Assembly: GCF_030397665.1 (NCBI RefSeq)
Contig: NZ_JAPUBT010000001.1
Coordinates: forward strand, 1,134,781-1,198,780
DNA length: 64,000 nt
Direction of reading: 5' to 3'
From: Janthinobacterium sp. SUN073
Lineage (GTDB): Bacteria; Pseudomonadota; Gammaproteobacteria; Burkholderiales; Burkholderiaceae_D
Each line of letters begins with the position of its first letter. Position 1 is the first letter of the stretch. A program made the translations under genes and the position numbers. Below the pieces are notes generated by a model that searched no databases, had not been told where the DNA came from, and was given only the letters and a program-made list of their open reading frames with translations. Of the stretch, positions 41,582 to 51,960 are shown piece by piece.

Positions 41582-42244
41582 GATTTTTCCTCGTCTGGTG
41601 AATGTTCAAAGAATGCCGATACGAACTTAAGGCTGGCTTAGAGTGTTTAAATAAACGTCTTTCCATCAGCCTCAGCCTCCCCTCCGCCTTCCCTCCTTGT
41701 CGCACTGCCTGCACAGGACTCGCACAGCCAACGTGCGCAGCTTGCCGCGTGAGTAAATGCACTGCAACCCACTAAAATGAATTGCATATAAAACAATATA
41801 CTAGTCCAAACAGGCCGCATCTGCGCCTCGCGCAAACTTCCTGATTGTTAAATATCAATCAAGCTGCTGGTTGGCTTGCCAACGATGCTATTTCAACACA
41901 TTAGGATGCCAGCGGCCGCACACAAGGCTTTGCAGCAACTTGTTACAAATCAATGGTGTCGCATGGCAATAAATGCTTTACGGCATCGCCGTACCGGGCA
42001 CCGTATTCACGCTGCAATCTTGTCGGCATACTCAGCACAACATGGCCCGTCCCGGCGATTTACGCTAAACTATGGCCTGAACTTGCAGCGAGCCTGCCAG
42101 CGGGCAGCCAGAGGCGCCCGGCCGGTGATCCACCGCCTCCCGCCCCGAGCGGCGCACGGCGCAATCTCCCTGCCCGGCTTATTTGCCGCCCCACTTATTT
42201 GCCCACTTTTTTGCCGCCACATTTACCGATAAGCATCCGACTCC
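41582..42244. other. 663-base gap between the HTH gene and miaB
   Basis: No convincing gene. The first half is AT-rich with a GTTTAaaTAAAC dyad near 41646, a GATTG...CAATC pair near 41843 and a perfect 14-base GTTGGC-tt-GCCAAC dyad at 41870-41883. The second half is GC-rich without structure I can assign, and should hold the miaB promoter. A 62-codon minus frame at 41647-41835 has odd composition and is not called. Confidence 0.5.
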
Positions 42245-43612
42245 ATGCAGAAAAAAGTATTCATTAAAACCTTCGGCTGCCAGATGAACGAGTACGACTC
42301 GGACAAGATGGCCGACGTGCTGGGCGCTTCCGACGGCCTGGTGCGCACCGACACGCCGGAAGATGCCGATGTGATCCTGCTCAACACGTGCTCCGTGCGC
42401 GAAAAGGCGCAGGAAAAAGTGTTTTCCGACCTGGGCCGTCTGCGCGAGCTGAAACTGGCCAAGCCGCACCTCTTGATCGGCGTGGGCGGCTGCGTGGCCT
42501 CGCAGGAGGGCGACGCCATCGTCAAGCGCGCGCCATATGTCGACATGGTCTTCGGCCCGCAAACCCTGCACCGCCTGCCGCAAATGATCGAACTGCGCCG
42601 CTCCAGCGGCGCTTCGCAGGTCGACATCAGCTTCCCGGAAATCGAAAAATTCGACCACATGCCACCGGCCAAGGTCGACGGCGCCTCGGCGTTTGTTTCC
42701 ATCATGGAAGGCTGCAGCAAATATTGCAGCTATTGTGTCGTGCCTTACACGCGCGGCGAGGAAGTGTCGCGCCGCTTCGAAGACGTACTGACGGAAGTGG
42801 CGGGCCTGGCCGCCCAGGGCGTCAAGGAAATCACCCTGCTGGGGCAGAACGTGAACGCCTACCGTGGCGTGATGGAAGGCGGAGAGATCGCCGACTTCGC
42901 CCTGCTGCTCGAATACGTGGCCGACATTCCCGGCATCGCGCGCATGCGCTTCGTCACCAGCCACCCGAAGGAATTCACGCAGCGCCTGATCGACGCCTAT
43001 GCGAAGATCCCGCAGCTGGTCGACCATTTGTACCTGCCGGCACAGCACGGTTCCGACAAGATCCTGGGCGCCATGAAACGCGGCTACACGGGCCTCGAAT
43101 ACAAGTCCATCATCCGCCGCATCCGCGCCGTGCGCCCGAACATGGCCATTTCGTCCGACTTCATCGTGGGCTTCCCCGGCGAGACGCAGGCCGACTTCGA
43201 CGCCATGATGAAGCTGATCGCCGACGTGGGGTTTGACAACAGCTACAGCTTCATCTTCAGCAAGCGCCCCGGCACGCCGGCCGCCAGCCTGGCAGACGAT
43301 ACGCCGCATGAAGTGAAACTGGCCCGTTTGCAGCAGTTGCAGGCGGCCATCGACGCCAACACGCGCAAATACAGCCTGGCCATGGTGGGCAGCGTGCAAA
43401 CCATCCTCGTCGAAGGCCGTTCGAAGAAGGACACCGATGACAGTGAACTGCAAGGCCGCACGGAAAACAACCGCGTCGTCAATTTCGACGCCGGCCCGGA
43501 CGCGCTGCAGCTGGTCGGCCAGCTGGTCGACGTGCGCATCACCGAAAGCCATTCCTACACCCTGCGCGGCGAACTCGTCGCCGGCGCTTCCGCATTGAAA
43601 AGAGCCAGTTGA
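42245..43612 (+). CDS. miaB: tRNA-2-methylthio-N6-dimethylallyladenosine synthase MiaB
   Basis: Radical-SAM enzyme that adds the methylthio group to i6A37 made by MiaA. 455 residues: N-terminal cluster cysteines in [19 protein letters not shown] and GGCVASQEG; the radical-SAM CxxxCxxC in [17 protein letters not shown]; and a C-terminal TRAM domain (about 385-450). First gene of the conserved miaB-phoH-ybeY-corC-lnt order. Its stop overlaps the TTG start of phoH. Confidence 0.96.
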   Translation: MQKKVFIKTFGCQMNEYDSDKMADVLGASDGLVRTDTPEDADVILLNTCSVREKAQEKVFSDLGRLRELKLAKPHLLIGVGGCVASQEGDAIVKRAPYVDMVFGPQTLHRLPQMIELRRSSGASQVDISFPEIEKFDHMPPAKVDGASAFVSIMEGCSKYCSYCVVPYTRGEEVSRRFEDVLTEVAGLAAQGVKEITLLGQNVNAYRGVMEGGEIADFALLLEYVADIPGIARMRFVTSHPKEFTQRLIDAYAKIPQLVDHLYLPAQHGSDKILGAMKRGYTGLEYKSIIRRIRAVRPNMAISSDFIVGFPGETQADFDAMMKLIADVGFDNSYSFIFSKRPGTPAASLADDTPHEVKLARLQQLQAAIDANTRKYSLAMVGSVQTILVEGRSKKDTDDSELQGRTENNRVVNFDAGPDALQLVGQLVDVRITESHSYTLRGELVAGASALKRAS

Positions 43613-44673
43613 AAACCAAAGCCCCGATACAGCCGCATTACTTCATCCCCGAGCCGCTGGACAACACGCGCCTGGCGCACCTGTGCGGGCCGCTCGATGA
43701 AAACCTGCGCCAGATTTCCGCCGCCCTCGACGTGACGATCTTCCGCCGCGGCGAGAAATTCATCGTCGGCGGCAGCAATGCCGAACGGGCCGTGGAAATC
43801 CTCGACCAGTTCTACGCCATCGCCAACAAGGTCGTGCCGCTGGAAGAAGTGCAGCTGGCCCTGGTGGAGCAGCGCGCCGGACTGTCCGCCGCCTCGGAAC
43901 ACCACGTCAACGCGCCTGCCAGCACCTTCGTCGAGCCGGACATCGCCAGCCCCGTGCTGAAAACGCGGCGCAGCGACCTGCGCGGGCGCACGCCGCACCA
44001 GATCGCCTACCTGCGCGACATCCTCGAACACGACATCAGCTTTGGCGTGGGACCGGCCGGCACCGGCAAAACCTACCTGGCCGTCGCCTGCGCCGTCGAC
44101 GCGCTCGAACGCGATGCCGTCAAGCGCATCATCCTGACGCGCCCCGCCGTCGAAGCGGGCGAGCGCCTGGGCTTCCTGCCGGGCGACCTGGCGCAAAAGG
44201 TCGACCCGTATTTGCGTCCCCTGTACGACGCGCTGTACGACTTGCTGGGCTTTGACCGCACGCAAAAACTGTTTGAGAAACAGGTGATCGAGATCGCCCC
44301 GCTGGCCTATATGCGCGGGCGCACCCTGAACCACGCCTTCGTCATCCTCGATGAAGCGCAGAACACCACCGTCGAACAGATGAAGATGTTTTTGACGCGC
44401 ATCGGCTTCGGCAGCAAGGCCGTGGTGACGGGCGACGTGACGCAAGTCGACCTGCACAAGAGCCAGACGAGTGGCCTGATCGACGCCGTGCACGTGCTGA
44501 AAGACGTGCGCGGCATCGGCTTTACGCAATTTAACAGCAGCGACGTGGTGCGCCATCCGCTCGTCGCGCGCATCGTCGATGCGTATGAAACGGCGCAGGC
44601 GGCCGGCGCCAACGCCGCCCAGTTACTTCCCTTATTGAAACCAGCTGCCGCCAAAAATGTCCGAAAAAAATAA
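43609..44673 (+). CDS. PhoH-like ATPase (YbeZ)
   Basis: Cytoplasmic ATPase that works with YbeY in ribosome and rRNA quality control. 354 residues starting at TTG (43609), which shares bases with the miaB TGA. An N-terminal KH-like domain (about 25-95) is followed by the P-loop [14 protein letters not shown] and the Walker B line [14 protein letters not shown], with [14 protein letters not shown] after it. It overlaps ybeY by 17 bases. Confidence 0.94.
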   Translation: MKTKAPIQPHYFIPEPLDNTRLAHLCGPLDENLRQISAALDVTIFRRGEKFIVGGSNAERAVEILDQFYAIANKVVPLEEVQLALVEQRAGLSAASEHHVNAPASTFVEPDIASPVLKTRRSDLRGRTPHQIAYLRDILEHDISFGVGPAGTGKTYLAVACAVDALERDAVKRIILTRPAVEAGERLGFLPGDLAQKVDPYLRPLYDALYDLLGFDRTQKLFEKQVIEIAPLAYMRGRTLNHAFVILDEAQNTTVEQMKMFLTRIGFGSKAVVTGDVTQVDLHKSQTSGLIDAVHVLKDVRGIGFTQFNSSDVVRHPLVARIVDAYETAQAAGANAAQLLPLLKPAAAKNVRKK

Positions 44674-45121
44674 ACTATCGCTGTCCGTGCAATACCCGGA
44701 CGCCCGCCTGGAAACCCTGATCACGCGGCCCAAAGTGCGCCGCTGGGTCAAGGCGGCCCTGTTCGCCCCTGCCGAACTCACCATCCGCTTCGTCGACGCG
44801 CAGGAAGGCCGTACCTTGAACCGCGACTACCGAGAAAAGGATTACGCCACCAATGTGCTGACGTTTGCCTATAACGAAGGCGAAGAGTTGAATGACGACG
44901 AGCCGACGCGCGCCGACATCATCCTGTGCACGGACGTACTGGAAAAGGAAGCGGCGGAACAAAAGAAAAGCGTGGAAGAGCACACGGCCCATCTGATCGT
45001 GCACGGCGTGCTGCATGCGCAGGGCTACGACCACATGGATGACGAGGAAGCGGCCGAGATGGAGGGCCTGGAAACGGCAATCCTCGCGAAACTCGGCATT
45101 ACCGACCCGTACAAGGAGTAA
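44657..45121 (+). CDS. ybeY: Endoribonuclease YbeY
   Basis: Zinc single-strand endoribonuclease for 16S rRNA 3' processing and 70S quality control. 154 residues; the metal motif is [15 protein letters not shown] (H3xH5xH) near 113-127, and [14 protein letters not shown] is the conserved strand-loop. Overlaps phoH. Downstream is a DUF4259 gene instead of the usual direct link to corC. Confidence 0.95.
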   Translation: MSEKNKLSLSVQYPDARLETLITRPKVRRWVKAALFAPAELTIRFVDAQEGRTLNRDYREKDYATNVLTFAYNEGEELNDDEPTRADIILCTDVLEKEAAEQKKSVEEHTAHLIVHGVLHAQGYDHMDDEEAAEMEGLETAILAKLGITDPYKE

Positions 45122-45125
45122 GACC

Positions 45126-45548
45126 ATGGGCACTTGGGCCACCGACGCCTTCGGCAACGACTACGCCATGGATTGGGCGCAGGATCTGCACGAATACAAA
45201 ACCCTGGAACTGGTCGAGACGACGCTCGACAACGTCATCGACAGCACGGAAGCGGAACTCGAAGCGCCGTTCGCCGCCGAGGCGCTGGCCGCGCTGGAAG
45301 TGATCGCGCGCCTGCAAGGCCAGCCGGGAGAAAACGACCCGGCCACGGCGGAAGTGGACGAATGGGTGGCCGCCTGCAAGAAGAAAGTCACGCCGCCGCT
45401 GCTGGAAAAAGCGCGCCTGGCCTTCGACCGCATCATGGCCGAGTCGTCGGAACTGCGCCAGCTGTGGCAAGACAGCGAGCATTTTACGGACTGGCAGGCG
45501 GACGTGGCGGCCTTGCGCGCGCGCGTGCTGGGCCCGGACGCCGCGTAA
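45126..45548 (+). CDS. DUF4259 protein inserted in the ybeY-corC operon
   Basis: 140 residues from the ATG at 45126 (MGTWATDAFGNDYAMDW), which fits the DUF4259 opening MGTW-x4-F-x-ND-A-x-DW. Acidic and Ala/Glu-rich with one Cys; all-helical look. The ATG is only four bases after the ybeY stop, so it is translated with the operon. Function unknown. Most relatives of this gene order that I know run from ybeY to the CorC-like gene without it. Confidence 0.85.
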   Translation: MGTWATDAFGNDYAMDWAQDLHEYKTLELVETTLDNVIDSTEAELEAPFAAEALAALEVIARLQGQPGENDPATAEVDEWVAACKKKVTPPLLEKARLAFDRIMAESSELRQLWQDSEHFTDWQADVAALRARVLGPDAA

Positions 45549-45589
45549 AACATCGGGCAACGGCGCACTTCAACGTATTAAATTTGCAT

Positions 45590-45624
45590 CAAAAGCGGGG
45601 AAATCCGGTATTCCCCCACTTTTG
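45590..45624 (+). promoter_or_regulatory. Hairpin between the DUF4259 and corC-like genes
   Basis: CAAAAG-c-GGGGAA / TTCCCC-ca-CTTTTG with an 8-base loop, twelve pairs in two blocks. No U tract. It sits just ahead of a -10-like TATCCT/TATAT stretch, 40 bases before the next ATG, and may insulate the second half of the operon. Confidence 0.4.
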
Positions 45625-45665
45625 GTGTATCCTATATCCCTTCGCAACAACGGCTCACGCCTCCT

Positions 45666-46544
45666 ATGCCCGAGCACCCTAGTGGCGTCAGAACTGACGT
45701 CAAGCCCCACCGGTCACTGTTTGAACGCCTGACCGCACTCATATCCCCCGAGCCAGAGAACCGTGCAGAATTGCTCGAAGTTCTACACGATGCGCATGAA
45801 CGCAAGCTGATCGACGCCGACGCCCTGTCGATGATCGAAGGCGTGTTTCAGGTATCGGATCTCTGTGCGCGCGACATCATGATTCCCCGTTCGCAAATGG
45901 ATGTCATCGACATCAGCAAGCCGATCGAGGAATGGATGCCGGAAGTCCTGTCCACCGCCCACTCGCGCTTCCCCGCGATCGAAGGCGAGCGCGACAAGGT
46001 CATCGGCATCCTGCTGGCGAAAGACTTGCTGCGTTATTACGCAGAAGAAACTTTCGACGTCCGCGACATGCTGCGCCCCGCCATCTTCATCCCCGAATCG
46101 AAACGCCTGAATGTGCTGCTGCGCGATTTCCGCGCCAACCACAATCACATGGCCATCGTCGTCGATGAATACAGCGGCGTCGCCGGCCTGATCACCATCG
46201 AAGACGTGCTGGAACAGATCGTCGGCGACATCGAGGACGAATACGACTTCGACGAAGCCGAGGACAACATCCTCTCGCTCAAGGAAGGCCAGTTCGGCCC
46301 CCGCTGGCGGGTCAAGGCGCTGACCGAGATCGAACAGTTCAACGAAGAAGTGGGCAGTCACCTGGTGGACGACGACGTCGACACCATCGGCGGCCTGGTC
46401 TCGAAGTACCTGGGCCGCATGGCGCACAAGGGCGACATCTTCGACCTGGGCAATCTGCGCTTCGAGGTGCTGCGCGCCGATGCGCGCCAGGTGCACGTGC
46501 TGCTCGTCGAGCGCCTGCCCAACGTGCCGGAACTGGAACTCTGA
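45666..46544 (+). CDS. CorC/YbeX-type CBS-domain protein
   Basis: Cytoplasmic protein linked to cobalt/magnesium efflux and, in E. coli, to rRNA processing. 292 residues: an N-terminal HAHERKLIDADALSMIEGV-like helical part, two CBS domains (about 75-195; ARDIMIPRSQMDVID and MAIVVDEYSGVAGLITIEDVLEQIVGDI, shown in part) and a CorC_HlyC domain (about 205-285; WRVKALTEIEQFNEEVG). Proteins of this group lack the DUF21 membrane domain, as here. Next gene is lnt. Confidence 0.92.
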   Translation: MPEHPSGVRTDVKPHRSLFERLTALISPEPENRAELLEVLHDAHERKLIDADALSMIEGVFQVSDLCARDIMIPRSQMDVIDISKPIEEWMPEVLSTAHSRFPAIEGERDKVIGILLAKDLLRYYAEETFDVRDMLRPAIFIPESKRLNVLLRDFRANHNHMAIVVDEYSGVAGLITIEDVLEQIVGDIEDEYDFDEAEDNILSLKEGQFGPRWRVKALTEIEQFNEEVGSHLVDDDVDTIGGLVSKYLGRMAHKGDIFDLGNLRFEVLRADARQVHVLLVERLPNVPELEL

Positions 46545-46560
46545 CATGCGCGTGCTGTAG

Positions 46561-48150
46561 ATGCGTTTCAGACGCTTGGATCCCAACGCCCCCGCCAAAC
46601 CGCCCCGCAGCACATGGGCGCGCATGCTGACTGCCGCCATCGCCGGCGCTGTCGCGGTGCTGGCGTTCGCCCCGTTCGGCTACTGGCCGCTGCAAATCCT
46701 CAGCCTGGGCGTGCTGTTCTACCAGGTGCTGCGCGCGGCGAACGTCAAGAGCGGTGCGCTGATCGGCTGGGCCTACGGCTTCGGCTGGTGCGCGGCCGGC
46801 ACGCACTGGCTGTATATCTCCATGCACCGCTATGGCGACATGGCCGCACCGATCGCCGCCATCGCCGTGGCCTTGCTGGCCCTCTTGATGGCCATTTACG
46901 TGGCCCTGGCCATGGGCGCGGCCGCCTGGCTGCGCCAGCGCTGGGTGCTATCCCTGCCCGCCATGACCCTGCTGGTGCTGCCGGCCACCTGGACCCTGTT
47001 CGAATGGACGCGCGGCTGGCTGTTTACGGGTTTCCCGTGGCTGGCCACCGGTTACGCCCACAATGCCAGCCCGCTGGGCGGCTTTGCGCCCATCGTCGGC
47101 GCGTATGGCCTGGGCTGGCTGGCGGCGCTGTCGGCCGGCGCCCTGCTCTTGCTAGTCCACCCCCTGCGCCGCACGCGCTGGAGCGCGCTGGGCGGCGTCA
47201 TCGCGCTGTATGCGGCCGGCGTTGGCTTGCAATACGTGAACTGGACCCATCCTGTCGGGCGCCCCATCACAGTGCGCCTGTTGCAAGGCAATGTGCCGCA
47301 GCAGCAGAAATTCGACCCCGGCTTCGTGCTGGGCGCGCTGCAGATGTACCAGAGCGCCATCACCAGCGCGCCGGCCGACCTGATCGCCACGCCGGAAACG
47401 GCCGTCACCGTGCTGCCGCACCAGCTGCCGCCCGGTTATCTGGATAGCCTGGGCACGTATGCGCAGCAGACGGGCAGCACGATTTTGCTCGGCATGCCCG
47501 TGCTCGACGAACAACAGCGCTTCTACAATGCGGCCGTGGGCATCACGCCCAACGGCACGCCGGGCCCGTACTACCAGTACCGCAAGCACCATCTGGTGCC
47601 GTTCGGCGAATTCGTGCCGCCCGGCCTGCACTGGTTTGTCGCCATGATGGCCATCCCGCTGGGCGACATGGGCCGAGGCGCGGAAGTACAAGCGCCTTTG
47701 CCCGTGCGCGACCAGCTGGTGCTGCCCAATATCTGCTACGAAGACTTGTTTGGCGAAGAAATCGCGGGCCAGCTGGCCAGCGCCCACCGCCATGGCAAGC
47801 AGTCGGCCTCGGTGCTGCTCAATATCTCGAACCTGGCCTGGTTTGGCGAATCGATCGCCATCCCGCAGCATCTGCAGATTTCGCAGATGCGCAGCCTGGA
47901 AACGGGCCGTCCGATGCTACGCTCGACGAATACGGGCGCCACCGCCGTCATCGACGGCAAGGGCGTGGTGCAAAGCCTGCTGCCGCCGGAACAGCAAGCC
48001 GCCCTGGCGGCCAAGGTGCAAGGCATGGGCGGCATGACGCCATACATTCTGTATGGCAATAAACTGGTGCTGGCCCTGGCCGTGCTGGCCCTGCTGACGG
48101 CCTTCCTGCTGTCGCGCGCCGCGCGCCGTGGCCGCGCCGCGCAGCAATAA
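46561..48150 (+). CDS. lnt: Apolipoprotein N-acyltransferase
   Basis: Inner-membrane enzyme that adds the third acyl chain to lipoproteins. 529 residues: about seven helices, then a periplasmic nitrilase-like domain whose triad is visible as Glu in LIATPETAVTV, Lys in YYQYRKHHLVPFGE and Cys in PNICYEDLFGEE. A C-terminal helix ends the protein. Between the corC stop and this ATG lies a 4-codon frame (MRVL, 46546-46560) whose TAG touches the ATG. The ChaN lipoprotein at 34471 is one likely client. Confidence 0.95.
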   Translation: MRFRRLDPNAPAKPPRSTWARMLTAAIAGAVAVLAFAPFGYWPLQILSLGVLFYQVLRAANVKSGALIGWAYGFGWCAAGTHWLYISMHRYGDMAAPIAAIAVALLALLMAIYVALAMGAAAWLRQRWVLSLPAMTLLVLPATWTLFEWTRGWLFTGFPWLATGYAHNASPLGGFAPIVGAYGLGWLAALSAGALLLLVHPLRRTRWSALGGVIALYAAGVGLQYVNWTHPVGRPITVRLLQGNVPQQQKFDPGFVLGALQMYQSAITSAPADLIATPETAVTVLPHQLPPGYLDSLGTYAQQTGSTILLGMPVLDEQQRFYNAAVGITPNGTPGPYYQYRKHHLVPFGEFVPPGLHWFVAMMAIPLGDMGRGAEVQAPLPVRDQLVLPNICYEDLFGEEIAGQLASAHRHGKQSASVLLNISNLAWFGESIAIPQHLQISQMRSLETGRPMLRSTNTGATAVIDGKGVVQSLLPPEQQAALAAKVQGMGGMTPYILYGNKLVLALAVLALLTAFLLSRAARRGRAAQQ

Positions 48151-48297
48151 GCGGCCGATATTGCCCGAAGAGTCACAGTGGGCCCGTAAAAACCGCTAAA
48201 ATTAGCAAAACTCCGGCCCGGACGCGCTTGACTGGCAGCGCCCGGGTTTCAAGCAAACCTTAACAAAGCGCAGCCTCCCGCGCGGCGAACCCATACG

Positions 48298-49215
48298 ATG
48301 CTCACATTTCAACAAATTATCCTGACCTTGCAAACCTATTGGGACAAGCAAGGTTGCGCCCTGCTCCAGCCTTACGACATGGAAGTCGGCGCCGGCACCT
48401 TCCACACCGGTACCTTCCTGCGCGCGATCGGCCCGGAACCCTGGCGCGCCGCGTATGTGCAGCCTTCGCGCCGCCCGAAAGATGGCCGCTATGGCGAAAA
48501 CCCGAACCGCATGCAGCACTACTACCAGTACCAGGTGGTGTTGAAGCCGGCGCCGGAAAACATCCTCGACCTGTATCTGGGTTCGCTGGCCGCCCTGGGC
48601 CTGGACTTGCAGCAGAATGACGTGCGCTTCGTCGAAGACGACTGGGAAAGCCCGACCCTGGGCGCCTGGGGTCTGGGCTGGGAAGTCTGGCTGAACGGCA
48701 TGGAAGTGACCCAATTTACCTACTTCCAGCAAGTCGGCGGCCTCGATTGCAAGCCTGTGCTGGGCGAAATCACCTACGGCATCGAACGCCTGGCCATGTA
48801 TTTGCAAGGCGTGGAAAACGTGTATGACCTGGTGTGGACCGAGTGGGAAGAAAACGGTGTCACGAAAAAACTGACTTACGGCGACGTCTTCCACCAGAAC
48901 GAGGTGGAGCAATCGACCTACAACTTCGAGCACGCGAATACGGACCTGCTGTTCGAACAGTTCGGCAACTACGAAGCGGAAGCGAAGCGCCTGATCGAGC
49001 TGCAACTGACCCTGCCCGCCTACGAGAAGATCATGAAGGCGTCGCACAGCTTCAATATGTTAGATGCGCGTGGCGCCATCTCGGTGACGGAACGCGCCGC
49101 CTACATCGGCCGCGTACGCACCCTGTCGCGCCTGGTGGCGCAAGCGTATTACGACTCGCGCGAGCGCCTCGGTTTCCCGATGCTGCCCGCCGCAGACCAA
49201 CTCGCCGCCGCCTGA
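48298..49215 (+). CDS. glyQ: Glycyl-tRNA synthetase alpha chain
   Basis: Catalytic subunit of the alpha2-beta2 glycyl-tRNA synthetase. 305 residues; [20 protein letters not shown] opens the family, with [39 protein letters not shown] and [14 protein letters not shown] as the class II active-site blocks (each given in part where long). A TAAAAT about 100 bases upstream is a likely -10. Followed after 39 bases by glyS. Confidence 0.96.
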   Translation: MLTFQQIILTLQTYWDKQGCALLQPYDMEVGAGTFHTGTFLRAIGPEPWRAAYVQPSRRPKDGRYGENPNRMQHYYQYQVVLKPAPENILDLYLGSLAALGLDLQQNDVRFVEDDWESPTLGAWGLGWEVWLNGMEVTQFTYFQQVGGLDCKPVLGEITYGIERLAMYLQGVENVYDLVWTEWEENGVTKKLTYGDVFHQNEVEQSTYNFEHANTDLLFEQFGNYEAEAKRLIELQLTLPAYEKIMKASHSFNMLDARGAISVTERAAYIGRVRTLSRLVAQAYYDSRERLGFPMLPAADQLAAA

Positions 49216-49254
49216 TCGCCTAGCTCATACACCGCTGTACCGGACAAGAACACC

Positions 49255-51357
49255 ATGAACCAAACACTGCTCATCGAACTGCTGACCGAAGAACTGCCGC
49301 CGAAAGCGCTGGCCAAACTGGGCGCCGCCTTCACCGCCGGCATCGTCAATGGCCTGAAGGCGCGCGACTTCCTGGAAGCCGACAGCGTCGCCACCAGCTA
49401 CGCCTCGCCGCGCCGCCTGGCCGTCTCCATCACCAATGTGCGCGAAGTCTCGCCCGATAAATCCATCCGTGAAAAAGTCTTGCCCGTCTCCGTGGCGCTG
49501 GACGCGAACGGCAACGGCACGCCGCCGCTGGCCAAGAAACTGGCCGCGCTGGGCTTCCCCGACCTGACGGTGGCCGACCTGGAACGCGCCGTCGATGGCA
49601 AGGCCGAAAGCTTCTTCTACACCTATACGGCGCCGGGCAGCCAGCTCGCCGCCGGCGCGCAAGCGGCATTGACGGAATCGGCCGCCAAGCTGCCGATTCC
49701 AAAACTGATGAGCTATCAGCGCCCGGACGGCACCACCGTGCAATTCGTGCGCCCGGCCCACAGCCTGATCGCCCTGCACGGCGTCAACGTGCTGCCTCTG
49801 ACCCTGCTGGGATTGACGGCCGGCCGCACCACCCTGGGCCACCGCTTCCTCACCGACGGCAAGGCTATCACCATTGCGCACGCGGAAAACTATGCGGCCT
49901 CACTGATCCTCAACGCCAGCGTCATCGCCAGCAACGAGGAACGCAAGGAGCGCATCCGCGCCCAGTTGCTGGACAAGGCCGGTGCCGACCAGGTGCTGAT
50001 GCCAGAAGCGCTGCTCGATGAAGTGACCGCCCTGGTCGAATGGCCAGTCGTGTATGAGTGCCACTTCGAGGAAGAATTCCTGGCCGTGCCGCAGGAATGC
50101 CTGATCCTCACCATGCAGACGAACCAGAAGTATTTCGCCCTGACGGACAGCGAAGGCAAGCTGCGCTCGCGCTTCCTGATCGTCTCGAACATCGAGACGG
50201 ACACGCCAGAACATATCATCGGCGGCAACGAGCGCGTCGTGCGCCCGCGCCTGTCCGACGCCAAGTTCTTTTTTGAACAAGACAAGAAGAAGACCCTGGC
50301 ATCGCGTTTGCCGCTGCTGGCCAACGTCGTCTACCACAACAAGCTGGGCACGCAAGCTGCCCGTACAGAAAGAGTAAAAGCATTAGCCGGCGCCATCGCC
50401 GCCAAATTGGGCTACGACGTGGCCCTGGCCGAACGGGGCGCCCTGCTGGCCAAGGCCGATCTGCTGACCGATATGGTGGGTGAATTCCCCGAGCTGCAAG
50501 GCATCATGGGCACGTATTACGCGCGCCATGATGGCGAGCCGGAAGAAGTGGCGCTGGCCGCTTCCGAACACTACCAGCCGCGTTTTGCCGGCGACAGCCT
50601 GCCATCGACCGCCACCGGCACCGCCGTGGCCCTGGCCGACAAGCTCGAAACCCTGGTCGGCATCTGGGCCATCGGCCTGGCGCCCACGGGCGACAAGGAC
50701 CCGTTCGCGCTGCGCCGCCATGCCCTGGGCGTGCTGCGCATGCTGCTGGAAAAGCGTTTGCCATTGTCGATCCGGGGCTTGCTGGGCGACGCCGCCGCGC
50801 AGTTCGCCGCCGTTCCCGGCTTCAAGGACCCAATCGCGGATGTCACCACCTTCATGCTCGACCGCCTGCGCGGCATCCTGCGCGAACGCGGTTTCTCACC
50901 GAATGAAATCGAAGCCGTCGTGGCACAGAATCCTGACCGCCTGGACGACATCGTGCAGCGCCTGGAAGCCGTGCAGGCGTTTGCCGCCCTGCCGGAAAGC
51001 GCCTCGCTGGCGGCAGCCAACAAACGCATCACCAACATCCTGAAAAAGAACGAGGAAGCGCTCAAGCTGGTTGCCGACAATGGCGTCAACGTGGCCCTGC
51101 TGCAGGACGAAGCGGAGAAAAAACTCGCCGCCGCCGTCTCGCGCGTGCAGCCGGAAGTCGACGCGGCCTTCGCCAAGGGCGACTTCACCAGCACCCTGCA
51201 AACGCTGGCGCAGCTGCGCGACGACGTCGACGGCTTCTTCAACGACGTGATGGTGATGGCCGAGGATGTCGCCCTGCGCAACAATCGCCTGGCCTTGCTG
51301 TCGTCGCTGCACGGCATGATGAACCGCGTGGCCGACATTTCCAAGCTGGCGGCATAA
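49255..51357 (+). CDS. glyS: Glycyl-tRNA synthetase beta chain
   Basis: tRNA-binding subunit, 700 residues, the normal length. [20 protein letters not shown] at the start and the HD-like middle region ([19 protein letters not shown]) with [21 protein letters not shown] are diagnostic; the C-terminal part is an anticodon-binding domain ([20 protein letters not shown]). It ends TAATG, sharing one base with gmhB. Confidence 0.96.
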   Translation: MNQTLLIELLTEELPPKALAKLGAAFTAGIVNGLKARDFLEADSVATSYASPRRLAVSITNVREVSPDKSIREKVLPVSVALDANGNGTPPLAKKLAALGFPDLTVADLERAVDGKAESFFYTYTAPGSQLAAGAQAALTESAAKLPIPKLMSYQRPDGTTVQFVRPAHSLIALHGVNVLPLTLLGLTAGRTTLGHRFLTDGKAITIAHAENYAASLILNASVIASNEERKERIRAQLLDKAGADQVLMPEALLDEVTALVEWPVVYECHFEEEFLAVPQECLILTMQTNQKYFALTDSEGKLRSRFLIVSNIETDTPEHIIGGNERVVRPRLSDAKFFFEQDKKKTLASRLPLLANVVYHNKLGTQAARTERVKALAGAIAAKLGYDVALAERGALLAKADLLTDMVGEFPELQGIMGTYYARHDGEPEEVALAASEHYQPRFAGDSLPSTATGTAVALADKLETLVGIWAIGLAPTGDKDPFALRRHALGVLRMLLEKRLPLSIRGLLGDAAAQFAAVPGFKDPIADVTTFMLDRLRGILRERGFSPNEIEAVVAQNPDRLDDIVQRLEAVQAFAALPESASLAAANKRITNILKKNEEALKLVADNGVNVALLQDEAEKKLAAAVSRVQPEVDAAFAKGDFTSTLQTLAQLRDDVDGFFNDVMVMAEDVALRNNRLALLSSLHGMMNRVADISKLAA

Positions 51358-51944
51358 TGGGCATTCCGGCGCTGAAACTGATTATTCTCGACCGCGACGG
51401 CGTCATTAATCATGACTCGCCGGACTTCATCAAGTCGCCTGCCGAATGGCTACCGATCCCCGGTTCGCTCGAAGCGATCGCCCGCCTGAACCAGGCAGGC
51501 TATCGCGTCATCGTCGCCTCGAACCAGTCAGGCATCGCGCGCGAATATTTCGACATGACGGTGCTGAACGCGATTCACCAGAAGATGCACACCCTGGCGC
51601 AGCAAGTGGGCGCCGATATCGACGCCATCTTCTTTTGCCCGCACGCGGGCGCGGACAATTGCGACTGCCGCAAGCCGAAACCGGGCATGTTCCATGAAAT
51701 CGCGAAGCGCTACAACACCAGCCTGAAAGGCGTGCCCACCGTTGGCGATTCGCTGCGCGACCTGCAGGCAGGTTTCATCAGCGGCTGCGTGCCCTACCTG
51801 GTCTTGACGGGCAAGGGCGAAAAAACCAACGAAACAGGTGGCCTGCCACCCGGCACCCAGGTTTTCCCCGACCTGGCCGCCGTGGTCAGCCACCTGCTCA
51901 GGGCGCCAGCGGCGCCAGCGCCCACCGTGGCATTCAGTATCTAA
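51357..51944 (+). CDS. gmhB: D-glycero-beta-D-manno-heptose-1,7-bisphosphate 7-phosphatase
   Basis: HAD phosphatase in ADP-heptose synthesis for the LPS inner core. 195 residues; nucleophile motif ILDRDGVINHDS, motif II VASNQSG, structural zinc set in CPHAGADNCDCRKPKPG, motif IV GDSLRDLQAG. The ATG uses the last A of the glyS stop. Together with waaC and waaA in the same block it supplies and uses heptose. Confidence 0.94.
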   Translation: MGIPALKLIILDRDGVINHDSPDFIKSPAEWLPIPGSLEAIARLNQAGYRVIVASNQSGIAREYFDMTVLNAIHQKMHTLAQQVGADIDAIFFCPHAGADNCDCRKPKPGMFHEIAKRYNTSLKGVPTVGDSLRDLQAGFISGCVPYLVLTGKGEKTNETGGLPPGTQVFPDLAAVVSHLLRAPAAPAPTVAFSI

Positions 51945-51960
51945 TTTTCGGAGAACCGCA

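Noticed and set aside
41647-41835. 62-codon minus-strand frame with a lipobox-like ILVGCS
   Set aside because: No ribosome site, odd codon use, and the residues after the Cys do not look like a lipoprotein; left as gap.
41870-41883. GTTGGC-tt-GCCAAC as a specific regulator site for miaB
   Set aside because: It is over 350 bases from miaB and about 290 from the HTH start; no link to either can be shown.
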